From assembly GCA_910591455.2 (NCBI GenBank), contig OU342820.1:18026345-18090344 (forward strand): a DNA stretch of 64,000 nt. Reading direction: 5' to 3'. This document shows, in pieces, positions 25,894-38,700 of this stretch. The stretch's first letter is position 1. Every line of letters begins with the position of its first letter. Under the pieces are notes generated by a model. The model did not search any database. It was not told where the DNA came from and saw nothing but the letters and a program-made list of their open reading frames with translations. Source of the stretch: Pholis gunnellus. Its lineage: Eukaryota > Chordata > Actinopteri > Perciformes > Pholidae. Both the position numbers and the translations under genes were made by a program.

Positions 25894-28800
25894 TGTAAAG
25901 TAGAATGAATAGTAATGTTCCTGCAATTGTATTATTTGGCTCATTTGGAAGATCTGGAACCGAACTAATTTGTGCAAACTTTTATGGATATTTGCTGTAT
26001 TATTTCTCTTGGCATGGTCCTGTCATGACTTTGAGTGCTACTTTACTTAATATTGTGTATAAGATGAAACAAGGATGTAGAGTAGTAAATAAAATTGTTG
26101 CAGTTATTCTTTACCCGGAGTGAAATAAATGGACACCCACCTGGTAATCATACAGTAATCCATATTTTTTGTAGGCCCTGGTATAACAGCTTTGATGTTG
26201 AGAGGCATTGGGAAAGCGAGTATGGATTTAACATGGACAGCACATTGAGACCTGGTATTATTCAGCTGAGATTCAAGGCTCATAATTGCCCTCCAATTGT
26301 ACACCAACATTAGAGCCCCTTTTCCTCATTTTTAGGTTTTTGCTCCCCAATGCCATGGGTCATGCATTCTACTGCATCACCTTTTTACTACCAAACGTTA
26401 GTTTGGAACCATGTAACGCAGCTGGTTCCTCATTGAAAAATTGTGCTGTGGTAATGGGACAGATGAGAATGGCGTTGACCACCCTTGGGGAATGTGCAGC
26501 TCCTAATTACAGAGATTCTCATCTAGACGGGGAGGCCCAGAATGAAGTTGTGCAATGTTTGGCTCTGTGTCACAGAAATTACTCATCCCACTGTCACTCT
26601 GCAGTTTTTCACATGAACACAAAATAAGCTAGTCTAAGTAATATTATACAGTACATACATTTGAGTAATTGACATAGTATATGGCAAAAGTAAAAAAAGA
26701 CAAAAATCTCTCAGGTCAACGGTCAATTTATAGTAACTTGAGAATTTAATGACTTTGGTTTTTCATACACTACTTTATGTGTGCAATTAATATCCATGTT
26801 TTCATTTTTACTAAACTCCCCATCACTCATGCATAGATAAGCAAACACATGATGCAGTATAAATAAATGATATTGATGTTTGCAGCCCCTGCAGAATAAC
26901 ACCTTTAGGATGATCAGGAGTCAAGTTTCACTGACACCTAAGAGTCTCACTCCTCCTGCACAACCAGAAGATCTGTCCCTACAGCCTCTGCTGCCTCAAG
27001 GACTGCAAGATCGGTGAGCTGACCTACACAGGAATGAATCAGTGACCAAAACATCAGAGTTTGGTAACACATACTAGTATGTTGACCATTTAAGAGCAAG
27101 AACACTCTGGGAAAACAAACGATGTGCGAAGTGATTTGTTTGTGTAATGACGTCAGGAATTTAGAGCAAATTGCCTTTGGAAGCAAACACGTAATCACAG
27201 CTTAAATTGTTACTGAGATCAAAGATTTTCCTTGGGAACATGGATTTATTACATGTTTACAGCAGTGCTATTTTGCATTATTGCATCATTAAAATATTTT
27301 AATTTTGATTCAATGTTACAAATATTTATAACTTTTCTTTTTTTGACTGACAAAAAAATTCACACTGCGCTTTCTAGAACCGATCACTCTTAAACAGGAC
27401 ATATGATGAATTACAATTAATTATTAATAATGTAAAATTCACAAAGCTGAGACTTTTAAATCAATTCATTAACTTATTCAGAGTGAGTTGTGAATTGTTT
27501 TCATCCCGTAAATTCACAGTTCCCTTTTTGGTAAAACAAAGTGTTGCTTTGTACACATCGGGTATCAAATAAAATAATAGGTGTCTTCTGGTACAAATAT
27601 GTAGGTTCACTGGAAGAAGGGAATAGTTGTGGAATAGGGGGGATCAATTGTGTGTGTTAGAGGGATGTAGAAATGCAGTCTACTGTAAGTAAGACAGGAA
27701 GTGTGGGGAAACATTCTGAAGAACTAGTGGCATCATTTCTTTAAAATGTTGATAGTGATTATGGTGTAGAATATGTGTGCTCCAATCACTTAATAAAGCA
27801 TAAATGTAGTCTGGGTAAAGCTGAACAAGCATGACTCACAAGTTTCCAGATGGAAAATATGTTGTCCTTAATTTCTGCAATAGTTAACAGACTTTTCTGT
27901 ACTTCAGTTGTGATGAAACACAATTTAAAGTATGTGTGTTTACAGCCCTTGGTTTGGTTGATGACTTTTCCTTGGTCCCGACAGAATGAACAGAGTTACA
28001 TGTGTGGAAGCACCCTTGAGCTTCTTATACTTGTTGGGACGTTTCAAACAGTGATGTGATTTGTTGCTAAGTTATAGAATATTATCTTTCTTCAACATAA
28101 ACTTGCAACATAAATCAAACACTGCTTAGTGACTGCAACTGTTAAGTTGATTCGCTCCATAACTTAGTAATTATAAAGTGTTAAGTGAATGGAAAACAGC
28201 TGGCAGGTGGGAAGCATGATGGATGTAATACTGTGTGATCATCATCAATGTCGTGCTATTGTTGGGGTGCTAAAAAAGATGTTAAATTCCAAGTGTCCTG
28301 CATACGGTCTAGAGTTTTTTTTGTTTTGTTTTTTTTAATATATTTTTGTGTGAATGAAAAACATCTTGTAATAATACAAGTTCAAGGTGATAAATTAGAC
28401 TTTTAAATGGTTACTTAAGTTGTGAAACGGCACTCGTTCTGGACTGGGATGGGAATTTGAGAGGCCACAGCTGTCATTAATGCAGGAGAGATGTTTTGAT
28501 TGTGGAAAAAACAGGTGTAAGGCATTCATGAAGTCTGTTGTTTTGTTTCTGAAACTTTGGAAATGGGAATTTGAAAGAATGGCGTGTATTTATGGACGAT
28601 GTGACATGCAGAAAGAAGTCTTTCCACACACCAAATGCTCCAGCGACTCTCCCATATTTTTGATGGTCTTGTTCACTATTATTTAATCTCAGCAGTGAGC
28701 TGTCATAACATATTGTGTCTGACTGTACCAGTCCCATTTACTTTATCAACTCCATATTTACCCTGTCCCATGCTGTTTGACATGCATATTTCTTGATTGT

Positions 28801-29585
28801 TAATCTGGAACAAAGTGGTCTGATCCTCCCCGGTCAGCATGCATTGTCCTGCCTCGTCATATCGCAGGAACAGCCTGAGGACTGATAGCATCCTGATTCT
28901 CTGCAGCTTCCCCTTGACATCAGACCCTCTGTGAGATCAGATGCCTGCTCTTTAGCATTGACATATTTTTTACCCAGCCTTCCTGGATCCACTGAGACAC
29001 ACAGAACGCACCACAATTAGTGAAATTCCCTTTTTATCTCACTTCCTGTTCGTGCATTTTGTAGTCATGGATGGAATCTAACCACCATTGTAAGCCACGA
29101 CTAAGCATTGGCTGCTCTTTGCCCCCTCTTTGAATGTTTACACACTTCAGCTGTTTATTTTAATGTAATCTCATCACATGTTTTTAATATATAGTCGCTT
29201 ACAAGTTGGAGTTGCTGGGAATTATTATAAGTTATAGACTCAGTTAACTCCTAACTAATCATTAAAAAAATGTTTAAAGATAAGCTTCCATTTCCCTGTG
29301 GACCCAGTGTGTTTATTCGTGTCATTGTTATTTAGTGCTACAAAACGTTTCTGGAGAAAAGAACACTCATGCTGTTTCTCATGGAGATAGTCCCACTCAA
29401 AAAACGGCTTGTTTTGATCAAATATGTACTGGTTGTTTTGGTCCCCTGCTGATTATGCAAAAAGGAATATCAAAAGTTCCCCGGGGTTTTGTGCTGTAGT
29501 ATGATGAGCCCTGTGAGTAGAGCAGAATGACCTAGCGAGGGTTAACATGAGCAGTGCTGTGTTCCCTCCTCCTGACATTGACTGA
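25894..29585. other. upstream flank of mrtfb exon 1, no gene seen
   Basis: About 3.7 kb of AT-rich DNA. It may contain promoter or non-coding 5' exons of mrtfb, but none can be placed from sequence alone. Confidence 0.4.
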
Positions 29586-29587
29586 GC

Positions 29588-29658
29588 ACACACACTCACT
29601 CTCTCTCTCACTCTCTCTCTCTCTCTCTCACTCTCTCTCTCTCTCACACACACACATT
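29588..29658. repeat. CA/CT microsatellite in the mrtfb 5' leader region
   Basis: CACACA, then interrupted (CT)n, then CACACACA, ending about 125 bp before the mrtfb ATG at 29782. On the plus strand it is pyrimidine-rich and may be transcribed in the 5' UTR. Confidence 0.85.
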
Positions 29659-29781
29659 TTCTCCACTGAGGCCAGCACAGAGCCTGAGAGGAGGGACTGG
29701 TAGCAGCTCTGAGAGCCAGCTGTCGTTCGCTCCAAGTCTACTCTCCCTGACTCCCTCGATCTCCCCTAGCCTCATCACTCC

Positions 29782-32700
29782 ATGGGACTCCAGACCTGGC
29801 CGACAAGCAAACCACTGTCCTCTATGGCCTGCCTTGATGTGGAGGCCCCTTCCATCTGCAGGGGTAAATTTAAATCAGGTGATTTTTCTTTTGTCATTGT
29901 CTAACCTGCATGCAGTTCATTGTTTTATTTGTATGTCTCCGTAAAATATACTAGAAGTTTTTTTTACTAATATTTACTGATGCTGGCAGTACTGACAGGG
30001 GGGGTTGTAGTGACGTAGCTGCAGCCCCAACAGGAAATGACAGGGCAACAGTAAAGCTCATCACAATGATTCATGCCAAGCATCGTTCTTACAGAAGAGA
30101 CTATTGTGTTCTCATGAATCATAAATCAAAGTTACTTTAGAAGTCACGGACTGTGAGAGAGGGAATACTCAGTTTTTACTGCCTATGTTTATATTGGCAC
30201 TCTGTTGAGACACTAATATGGTTTTCTGTCACATCATACAAGCACAAAGTCACTCCTGTTATGTAAGTTCACACAAAGAGCTTCATTCAGATGAAGTGCC
30301 ATAACCAGATATGCTTCTGATCAAGATTCTGACCATTATTTGCATGTTTTTAATTTTCCTTGTTTGCATTCATCTCCAGCAATTTCCTTTTGATTAGACC
30401 AGGCCTTGAGTTAGGGTTAACCTAACTTCTATTTTTGTTTTAAATACAACACAAAGCTGTCTTTGAATGATAACCAATGTTACTGGTGTTTAAGTTCTAT
30501 ATTTATTTAAGATTATGGTTTTCTTATTGTAACTTCTGTGAAGTCACATTTAATCTAAATATTTACCAATTAAGCAGGTTCTTGAGAGTTCATTTTGAGA
30601 CAGACTAAGAAGATGGATAACATAACAATCTACTGGCAAATGTGTATAATACTGAATATGTATGGCATGCAAGAAGTAAACAAACATTTTAATTCCATTC
30701 TGTCAGAGCCATTATGCAAGATTTGCAGGTTTAACATATATTCCATTTCATTAAATTATTATTCATGACCTGACTAAAGATAACTATTTATTAACCAGAC
30801 CCAGACCAGTTTGCCAACACAGACTTGGAGGACACGCCCACTCATGGGGAAGGAAACTAATGTTTTTCATCTCTTTGAGTCTGGCTTCATTTTAGGCCCT
30901 TTTTGTTTTGGGAAAATAACGTATTTCTGTGATGTGCTTACAAATATTCTTAAATTAAGAAAGCCACTGACTACCCATCAGTGTTTTATTCAGGCATTCA
31001 TTTTCAAGTAAGAAATAGTTAAAGTTCAGCAGCCTTATTTGTCTTCTATGCATTCTCATTATCAACAATCATCTGATTCACACTGTTTAAGCCTTGCTGA
31101 TACATTTCTACTTTGTTGAAGTGATTTATGATAAAATGAGTCATGATATAGTTTAATTTTAGAACATGTCAGCTAATATGTTTATAGACTTTTTAAATAA
31201 TCACTAGCTGAATATACAATACTTCATTGTTTCCAATTTCTTACAATACAAGACAATGTTTATCAATTCAGTTGAATTCAGATAGACTTTATTTTAGAAA
31301 TCATCATAGGAAAATGCATCTAAATAGGCCACCGCACACACAAATTACTTTTTGATAAACCAATGTAATCTGTACAGTCATGGTTTAGTCTATCTCTGGT
31401 TATAGATGCCTCTTTGCCAAAATGGTGTCTTGTTTATAGTCACACTAATGTCAACATAACCCAGTGTCAGTCTGTTTCCAAACCACTTTGTTTTTGGCTT
31501 CCGGTACTCTTTGCACAGATAAACCGTTTTATTATTATTTGTTCTGTTTCTAAAAAAAAGCAACAGGAAAGTCAAATAAAATAAAAGTTCTGATGGGAGT
31601 CCTCCAGGGATGATTTGCTGAGAACAACATGGGTCTGAGATTAGCGATTACATCAGTAGACGGGGATTTCAGCAGAGCCCTCTCTCTGTTTCTCCACAAC
31701 CTCTGTTTACGCTCTGCTGGTGAGCAGGAGAGCAGAGCCAGTTTGCATCATGGAAAGGTTAGCCAGGGTTCAGGTTGAATACAAGAAGTGAGGAGCACCC
31801 TGGGCATGAGGTGTACCCCCATAGTGATGCTCGGATCAAACTCTTTATTTTCTTGTGGCCCTGAAGGCAGCTTTTGATGGTATTGATATGCAGCAATATG
31901 CACTCATACATTGTCTTGCCTGTGGCATTTCTTTCCAAGTCACAGTGGATATAAATAGTGAGACAAACCAATGGCAATTTTTTAACAATCTCCTGGTATG
32001 ATCTGTCTCAGACTGACCATAACCCCCCTGGCCTGGGTTTGTAATAGGAAACACAGCAGGCGGAGCAGGCACACTGTGTTCTCTTCCCCAAAGTTGATGG
32101 GCTGCTGTGAGAGTAGACTCTGCCTCCCACCCTTTGCCTCGGCACTTGTCACTTTGTGTTCCCTTGCCCACCAGTGGAAGCCCGTGAACGTCCCCTCGGC
32201 TCTGCATTCAACCAGAGACCCCACCCCCTTAACTACCCCTAAATTTCCTGATTCCCAGGCCTTGTTCTCACAGCTGCCCAGTTTATTTTTGCTAGAGTGA
32301 GTCACAGAGGCTTGTTCAGACGCCTTTCCCAGGAGAGTAGAGCAAGTCTGTGTGTGTGTGCATGTGTGTTTGTGCGTGAGTGGGAGTAGCTTTTCCCTCT
32401 GAGCCACTGAGTAGCTCTAAGCTGGCTTGTCCTCACTGTAGTGACGAGACACCGTCTCTTCACTACAGTGATGACAACAAGGGTCTCATGTACCTTACAC
32501 CGCTGCCTCATTTGTCACCATCACCCGTTACCTTTCTATACAAACAGTTTTTACTGAAATACCATGTACACGCTCACTTGTTTATAAATGTTTAAACTGG
32601 GATCTTACTACAGTTTATATTGAAATAACACGGAGGAGCTTCCAAGTGTATGGGGCGCCTGCATGCAAGACTCAACAATTTCTGCTGGAAGATAGTCATG

Positions 32701-35700
32701 TCTTTGATATTCCACAATAACATAACTGATCACTGCTTTCCACCCAATGCAAAATTACATTTAGAAAGCTATTTATTAAATACACATGACTTGGCTTTTG
32801 CTGGTGTCATGAGCATCTCCAGTGTTGCTCATTATTGTGACTGCAGCCCTGACATTAATCCCTTTTTTATCCTTTTGTAGTCTGTACTGTAGTTACTTTG
32901 TTTGACTCCTCTATGTATTTGCATCCACACAGAGATATCGACTCTCGTTGGGAAGGCTCTTGGCCAATCAGGGTGAACTGTTCAAGAGCAACTTGTGGTA
33001 TTCTTAATAACCCTAGTTAAAACCATACAGGAAGGGAATAGGATGTCTGTGGTGGTGAACATGGTTTACTGTTGGGCCTTGAGGTAGCGTATTGATTGAG
33101 AAATAATAAGTACTTTGTTTTATTTGAAGTCTGGCCTGTTTCACATTTAAAGCTAGAGAGGGTTGTTAGATGACTCGTCGGACTTGGCTCTGAATGGTAA
33201 AAGTTCAACTTTGACCTCTGTGTCTCTGCACTCTCACAGTCCTTCAGCTCTGTTTGCAACAGAGGAGAACTCGGAAGCAGCTTGTGGAGCAAGGCATCAT
33301 GCCGCGTAAGTATTCACATCACACAATAACAAAACCCTCAACCTATGCTTTGAAAAAATCTAAACTAATTGACAAGCACTTAAAGAAATACAAGAAGAAA
33401 GTAACCAATATGTCCTGTTGTATCTCATAATTATCCTCTAATTTCCTTATTACTTGGGTTATTTTCTGTGTCTCAGGCATCCTGCTGTTATTTGTGATTA
33501 TGCAATTACGTGTTTTAAGTGTATTCATAGCAACATGCACAGTACTCCTGCTTTACTTGTAGTTACGGTAATGATGTTGGAGCTCATACTGATCTTTTAA
33601 GGTTAAAAAGATGACATCTGCAATCTTTGCACATAGAACAACTTTATAATGGGGAGTTTTATGTTATAGAATTGTGTTAATGGCTTAATAACATAGTGTG
33701 TGTCTCCACATAAATCAATTGCTTTATTTAGACAGTATGAAGTGTATTGTCCTACTCAGACGGTTGCTAATAGAAGCGTAACTGTACTCATGTAAACATA
33801 GACAATGATGAAAATGACTCAAAGATTTAACAGGGATAAGGCATATATCAGAAAGAACTCGCTCCTACTTTATACCATCCCTCCTTTGATGTGACAAAAG
33901 TGGAGCACACTCAGTCCCTGTACTACACCTAATAAAAGATGAGCTGAATATGTGACAGAATCGTGCTGATAGCTGGAAACCTAGAAAGAGAAAAAGACAA
34001 AGCTCTTTCTCATTATCCTGTTTGCCTCCTGCAGTCAGGCTTTCAGCTCCTCTCTGGCTCCACACAGCCACAGGAGTCAGCGACTGAGCCTTCAGTGGAG
34101 GTCCTTGGCCTGGCCAAGCGTGGCCTGCACACAAACCTCCCAGGCCATTTTTCTCTACGAAAGCACTATGCTGCTCCCACACTTACAGGCTCATGGTAGG
34201 TATGCGGTGAGGTTTAGGTGACGAGCAGGAATGTTTTACTTTGCTCCTCTGACACACTCCTCAGCACCCCCTGGCCAGTGAGTCCTTAAACCAAACAGCT
34301 CTCGTCATAGCAGAAGTGACTACTCAGTGTGCCAGACCTCGCTTAAAGCAGGATAAGTTTATTCTGCGAGATCAAAGATTAACTTTCTGCAACAATCTCT
34401 CTGCTTGAGTCAGTAAAGCTGGTACTTCCTGTTTGACTCCCATGAGGTCCTGTTTATTAATATCACACTCATGCAGAACGACAAAGGCAAAAAACATGAA
34501 AATAATTATATGAACGATGGATTACAATGTACTCAAGTCAGTGTGAAAAGTGATTGTTGTGATATCCGGGAGAACAATTCCAACATGTTAGAGCTCACTA
34601 CTGTGTATGCAGCTTTGATAGATTTGTACATAATTTGACATAAATCATGCATATTTATATAACAACTTTATTCATTTTGAACTTCAGGCACATTTACACT
34701 GTTCTAAAGTTCATTTTGTGCATTGTCAACTTTCATGTTGTGAAACTATTGGCTGCTGGGTGTCGAGGATTTCAGGGACACTGTGATAACTTACATTACA
34801 GTGTCTTCAGTCTCTACAGGGTGTAGCCTTGTTATACTTTTTATGAAGCAACTTTATACGTTTAAACTGCTTCCATTAGTCCATTACAAAGAATGTTTAC
34901 AGTAGAACTATTGTGTAGTTTACATTATTCCACTGTTGTTACATTATCCTTTCTGTTGTTTTGGGGATCTTATCAGTAAGTTGTTTACGAATTAAAGTTA
35001 CTCTGTCATAACTGCAAAAGAAAAAGGCCTTTTTGAAATAGTTGGAAGGAGACCTAAAATCAATAATCTATTATTTTAAAATGGAAGGAACAGTATGCTC
35101 GTGTGTGGAAATACAGTTTATTGACCGAGAAAAGTTATGAATTTTTTTGATTCACCTTCTCACAGCTCTGAAAACACCTGCTGCCTTTCATGAGCAGATT
35201 CGCAGCCTGGAGAGAGCCAGGGTAGGACAAATATCATCACACTAATCATCTAAATCTAAATGATGCCCCCAAATATATATTTAATTAAATTGTCTTTTTA
35301 ACAGACTGGAAGCTTCTTAAAGCACAAACTCTGCAGCAGACCTGAGCGCTCCGAGTTGGTCCGTATGCACATCCTACAAGGTAATCTTCCTCCTGTGTGT
35401 TCTTACTTGGTAATGGCTTCTAGATAACAGAGATGAATATGGTGCTTATTCATCCAATCTCACTTTGAATTTGTTTTACAAAGTTGGAACCAGATAAATG
35501 TCTTTAAGGTTGACAGAAGTATGTGAGGTCTGGCTGAGCCTGCAGTGACTCATCCTGACAAAGCAGTTAAGAGTCTGACTGTTCCTGGTCATATCACAGC
35601 TAATGATCCTGTGTGTATTTATCAGAGACGCAGGCTGAACCCTCCCTGCAGGCCACACAGATGAAGCTAAAGAGGGCCAGACTGGCTGATGATCTCAATG

Positions 35701-38700
35701 AGAAGATCGCCCAGCGGCCTGGACCCATGGAGCTGGTGGAGAAGAACATCCTGCCTGTGGACTCTGGTGTCGAAGAAGACATCGATGGTAGATACTCATC
35801 AATGCCCTTATATCCTCACTTTCAGAAGACCAGAGAGAAACATTTAGTTTTAGCCCATTTTAGTGCTTCGTTCACCACTAACTGTTCACCTCTTACAGTG
35901 ACAGCCAGAGAATGAACTCAAACCTGCATTGCAGCACATCAGGCACATGTTTTAGCCATAATTGTTGTAATTGCACCTGTGGAAAATATCTGTGAAATAT
36001 CAGGACAAGCATTGAATGGACGGCTATTCAATTTGGTACAGATGATTTCGCTCTAAGGATGAATTGTAATGGGAGTTTGGTTATCTCCAGACTCCCAGGC
36101 ACCAATGCCATTATCAGGTACATACATTGGTGTGTGGTCACAGCCTCCAAACACATTACATTCCCATTAGCCTCAGCTGTAATTTGTGTTTAGTGTGAAT
36201 TAGCAAGTTAACATGCTAAACTAAGATGGTGGAACTTGGTAAAAATTAGACATGCTTAGCATCAGCACATTTTCTTCAGTACCAAATACAGCATCACAGA
36301 GCAGGCTGAACCTTCCCTGCAGGCCACACAGATGAAGCTGAAGAGGGCCAGACTCCTGTACTGTCATGTGCTCATTAAATTGATGGCTTCCTTACTTTGT
36401 AGTATAACTGATAACTCAAGTTATCCTTTAGTTTTGATTTATCCTTTAAGTATAATAAACTGTACTTGCTTATGTTTTGATGTTGGGCCAACAGGTGGTG
36501 AGGCAAACAGTTCTAAGCCATCAGACATTTTTAACTTTGACGAGGACAGCAGTAATGCCTTATCATCACAACGGCCTGCCAGCCAAAAATCTCCCAGCTC
36601 CACCTCTCAACGGGAGTCTGGCGGGACTGAGGCCACTTCTACTTCCTCTTACTTAAACTCTCCCATACAGGTACACCAATATCTTGAACCACTACAATTT
36701 ATAAAACATAAACTGGTAATGTCAGCAGACAAACCAGCCTTTTTTGAAAAGTTCTATAATGCAGCAGAGGCTTAAATGTATATAATTCTTTAAATAAAGC
36801 CAAGAAAGTTGTGTTTGTTTGGACACTGGTCGTGTTTTTAATTCGTGAATATTTTTAGATGTAATTTAAGTTTATTTACTGTATGCATATACACTTTACT
36901 AATAATATATTTATCATTTGTAGAAACATTTTGTATTTATTTAACATATTTAGATGTTTGATAAGTGCTATTTTTGGTTCCAGTTGAGGGGTTTTTCTTT
37001 TCTTGCATGGGATGATGATTAACAGGCATAGTGGCTTGACTGTTCTTACTGAACGGATCATGTGGTTTCTCTCTGTCTCTGCTTTTCTTAGCACTCCCCA
37101 CCACCTAACTCACAGTCCACATCAGATGTAGTCAGTGAGCAACAAAGCAAACAACAAGCGTCTACACTTCAGCCAATCTCTACTGTTGTCCCCAGTATCA
37201 CACCGGGACCACTTCTTGTGAAGGTTGGCTTCAACTGTTTTTTTAACAGCTCCGTATTTGACCAAAGTAATTTCAATGTCTTCTTAAACTTATTGTTAGG
37301 AGTAGTGCTTTTTTTAGAGGATGACTTCATTGAAGCAGAGTATTCACTTACAGTCTCCCAATGTTTACAACCAACTGACATGAAACTGACCTCTGGTACT
37401 GAGCCCTTCATCTCTCTGATTTATGGACTTTGTTTTTGTTTTCTTTTTTGCTGCTTTTGGAAATGAGATGAAGGATGCAATGTCAGAAGACACAGAGTCT
37501 GTGTTTTGTCATACTAAAAGTCATATCAGTTTTAGAATGAACTGAGAGTCAGCATTCAGCCAAGTTAAACGCAGTTCAAAGAACAACAGAGTTTAAATTC
37601 ATTGGGTTGAAATGTGTTCCAGCCACAGTTTGTCCTCAATTAGGGTCAAATGACTGGCTGGCCTTCCTCATTCAGGCTGTGTGAAATGTAAGACAAAAAT
37701 GAAAGGACGTGTGTGAAGCAATAACTTTGCGTTTATCATAATCCAATTATCCTCTCGGAGCATAAGATGAACTCTCTCCTTGGAATACAATAGGAGAATG
37801 AGTTTGACAAATTGGAGGGTGTCCGCTTGCTTCACCCAGCTTGAGTTTCTGGTTTCATAGCTAGAACCTGCTGCTCTTAAGCCAAACCGTTTTCATGTGT
37901 ATCCTGTAACTGCAGGTGGTAAAACAATAAAGGTCACATTTCCACTACCCGTTTCCTCATCCTGAGGTTTTCATCGGGTGTCAGAACAATGTTCTACCTT
38001 AATGCTTCAATATACAAAACCCAGTATCAGTTCCAAGACTTGTAGTGTTGGTACTGGCAATGCTAACTGTATTCCCTGATAAAATTGGACTGAGATCAAT
38101 CACAGGAATAAATATATCCTCCAGATGGTCCTCTCAGCTTTTACATGCCCCTTTTCTATGTTGTGTTCTGCAGCAAAGCCTGCCCAAGCTACCCAGCGAT
38201 AGAAGTCGCAGCAAAAAGAGCAAAGAGCCCAAACCACGGGTAAAAAAGTTAAAGTACCATCAGTACATCCCCCCAGACCAGAAGCAGGAGCTCAATGAAG
38301 TGCTGATGGACTCAGCTTATGCCCGTCTCCTGCAGCAGCAGCAGCAATTCCTGCAGATTCAGATCTTGAACCAGCAGCAGCAGCAGTACAGCTTCCAGGC
38401 CGCCCTGCCTGCCCCACCCAAGTATGGCTCCATTTATAAGCACAAACATAGATGGGATATGGCTTACCCACAAAGTTTGCCTTTATGCGTATACGTCGAT
38501 AAATGACTTTAAAGAACAAATATTGCTTTTTTAAAGAGTTAACTTATTTGAATATTGTTTTTCAACAAACCGAGTCAAAAGTCTATACCTGGTTTTACAG
38601 AAAGTAATAACTGTTTAGCCACGGCTGCTGTTTGTCTCAAATACTTTACATGTCCTGCCAACAGCTTCCTACACAGAAGCTGTTGATTGTGAAAAATGTA

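Noticed and set aside
29453..29653. Arg/Glu-rich minus ORF (RERERERV)
   Set aside because: It is the CT/GA microsatellite read in one frame.
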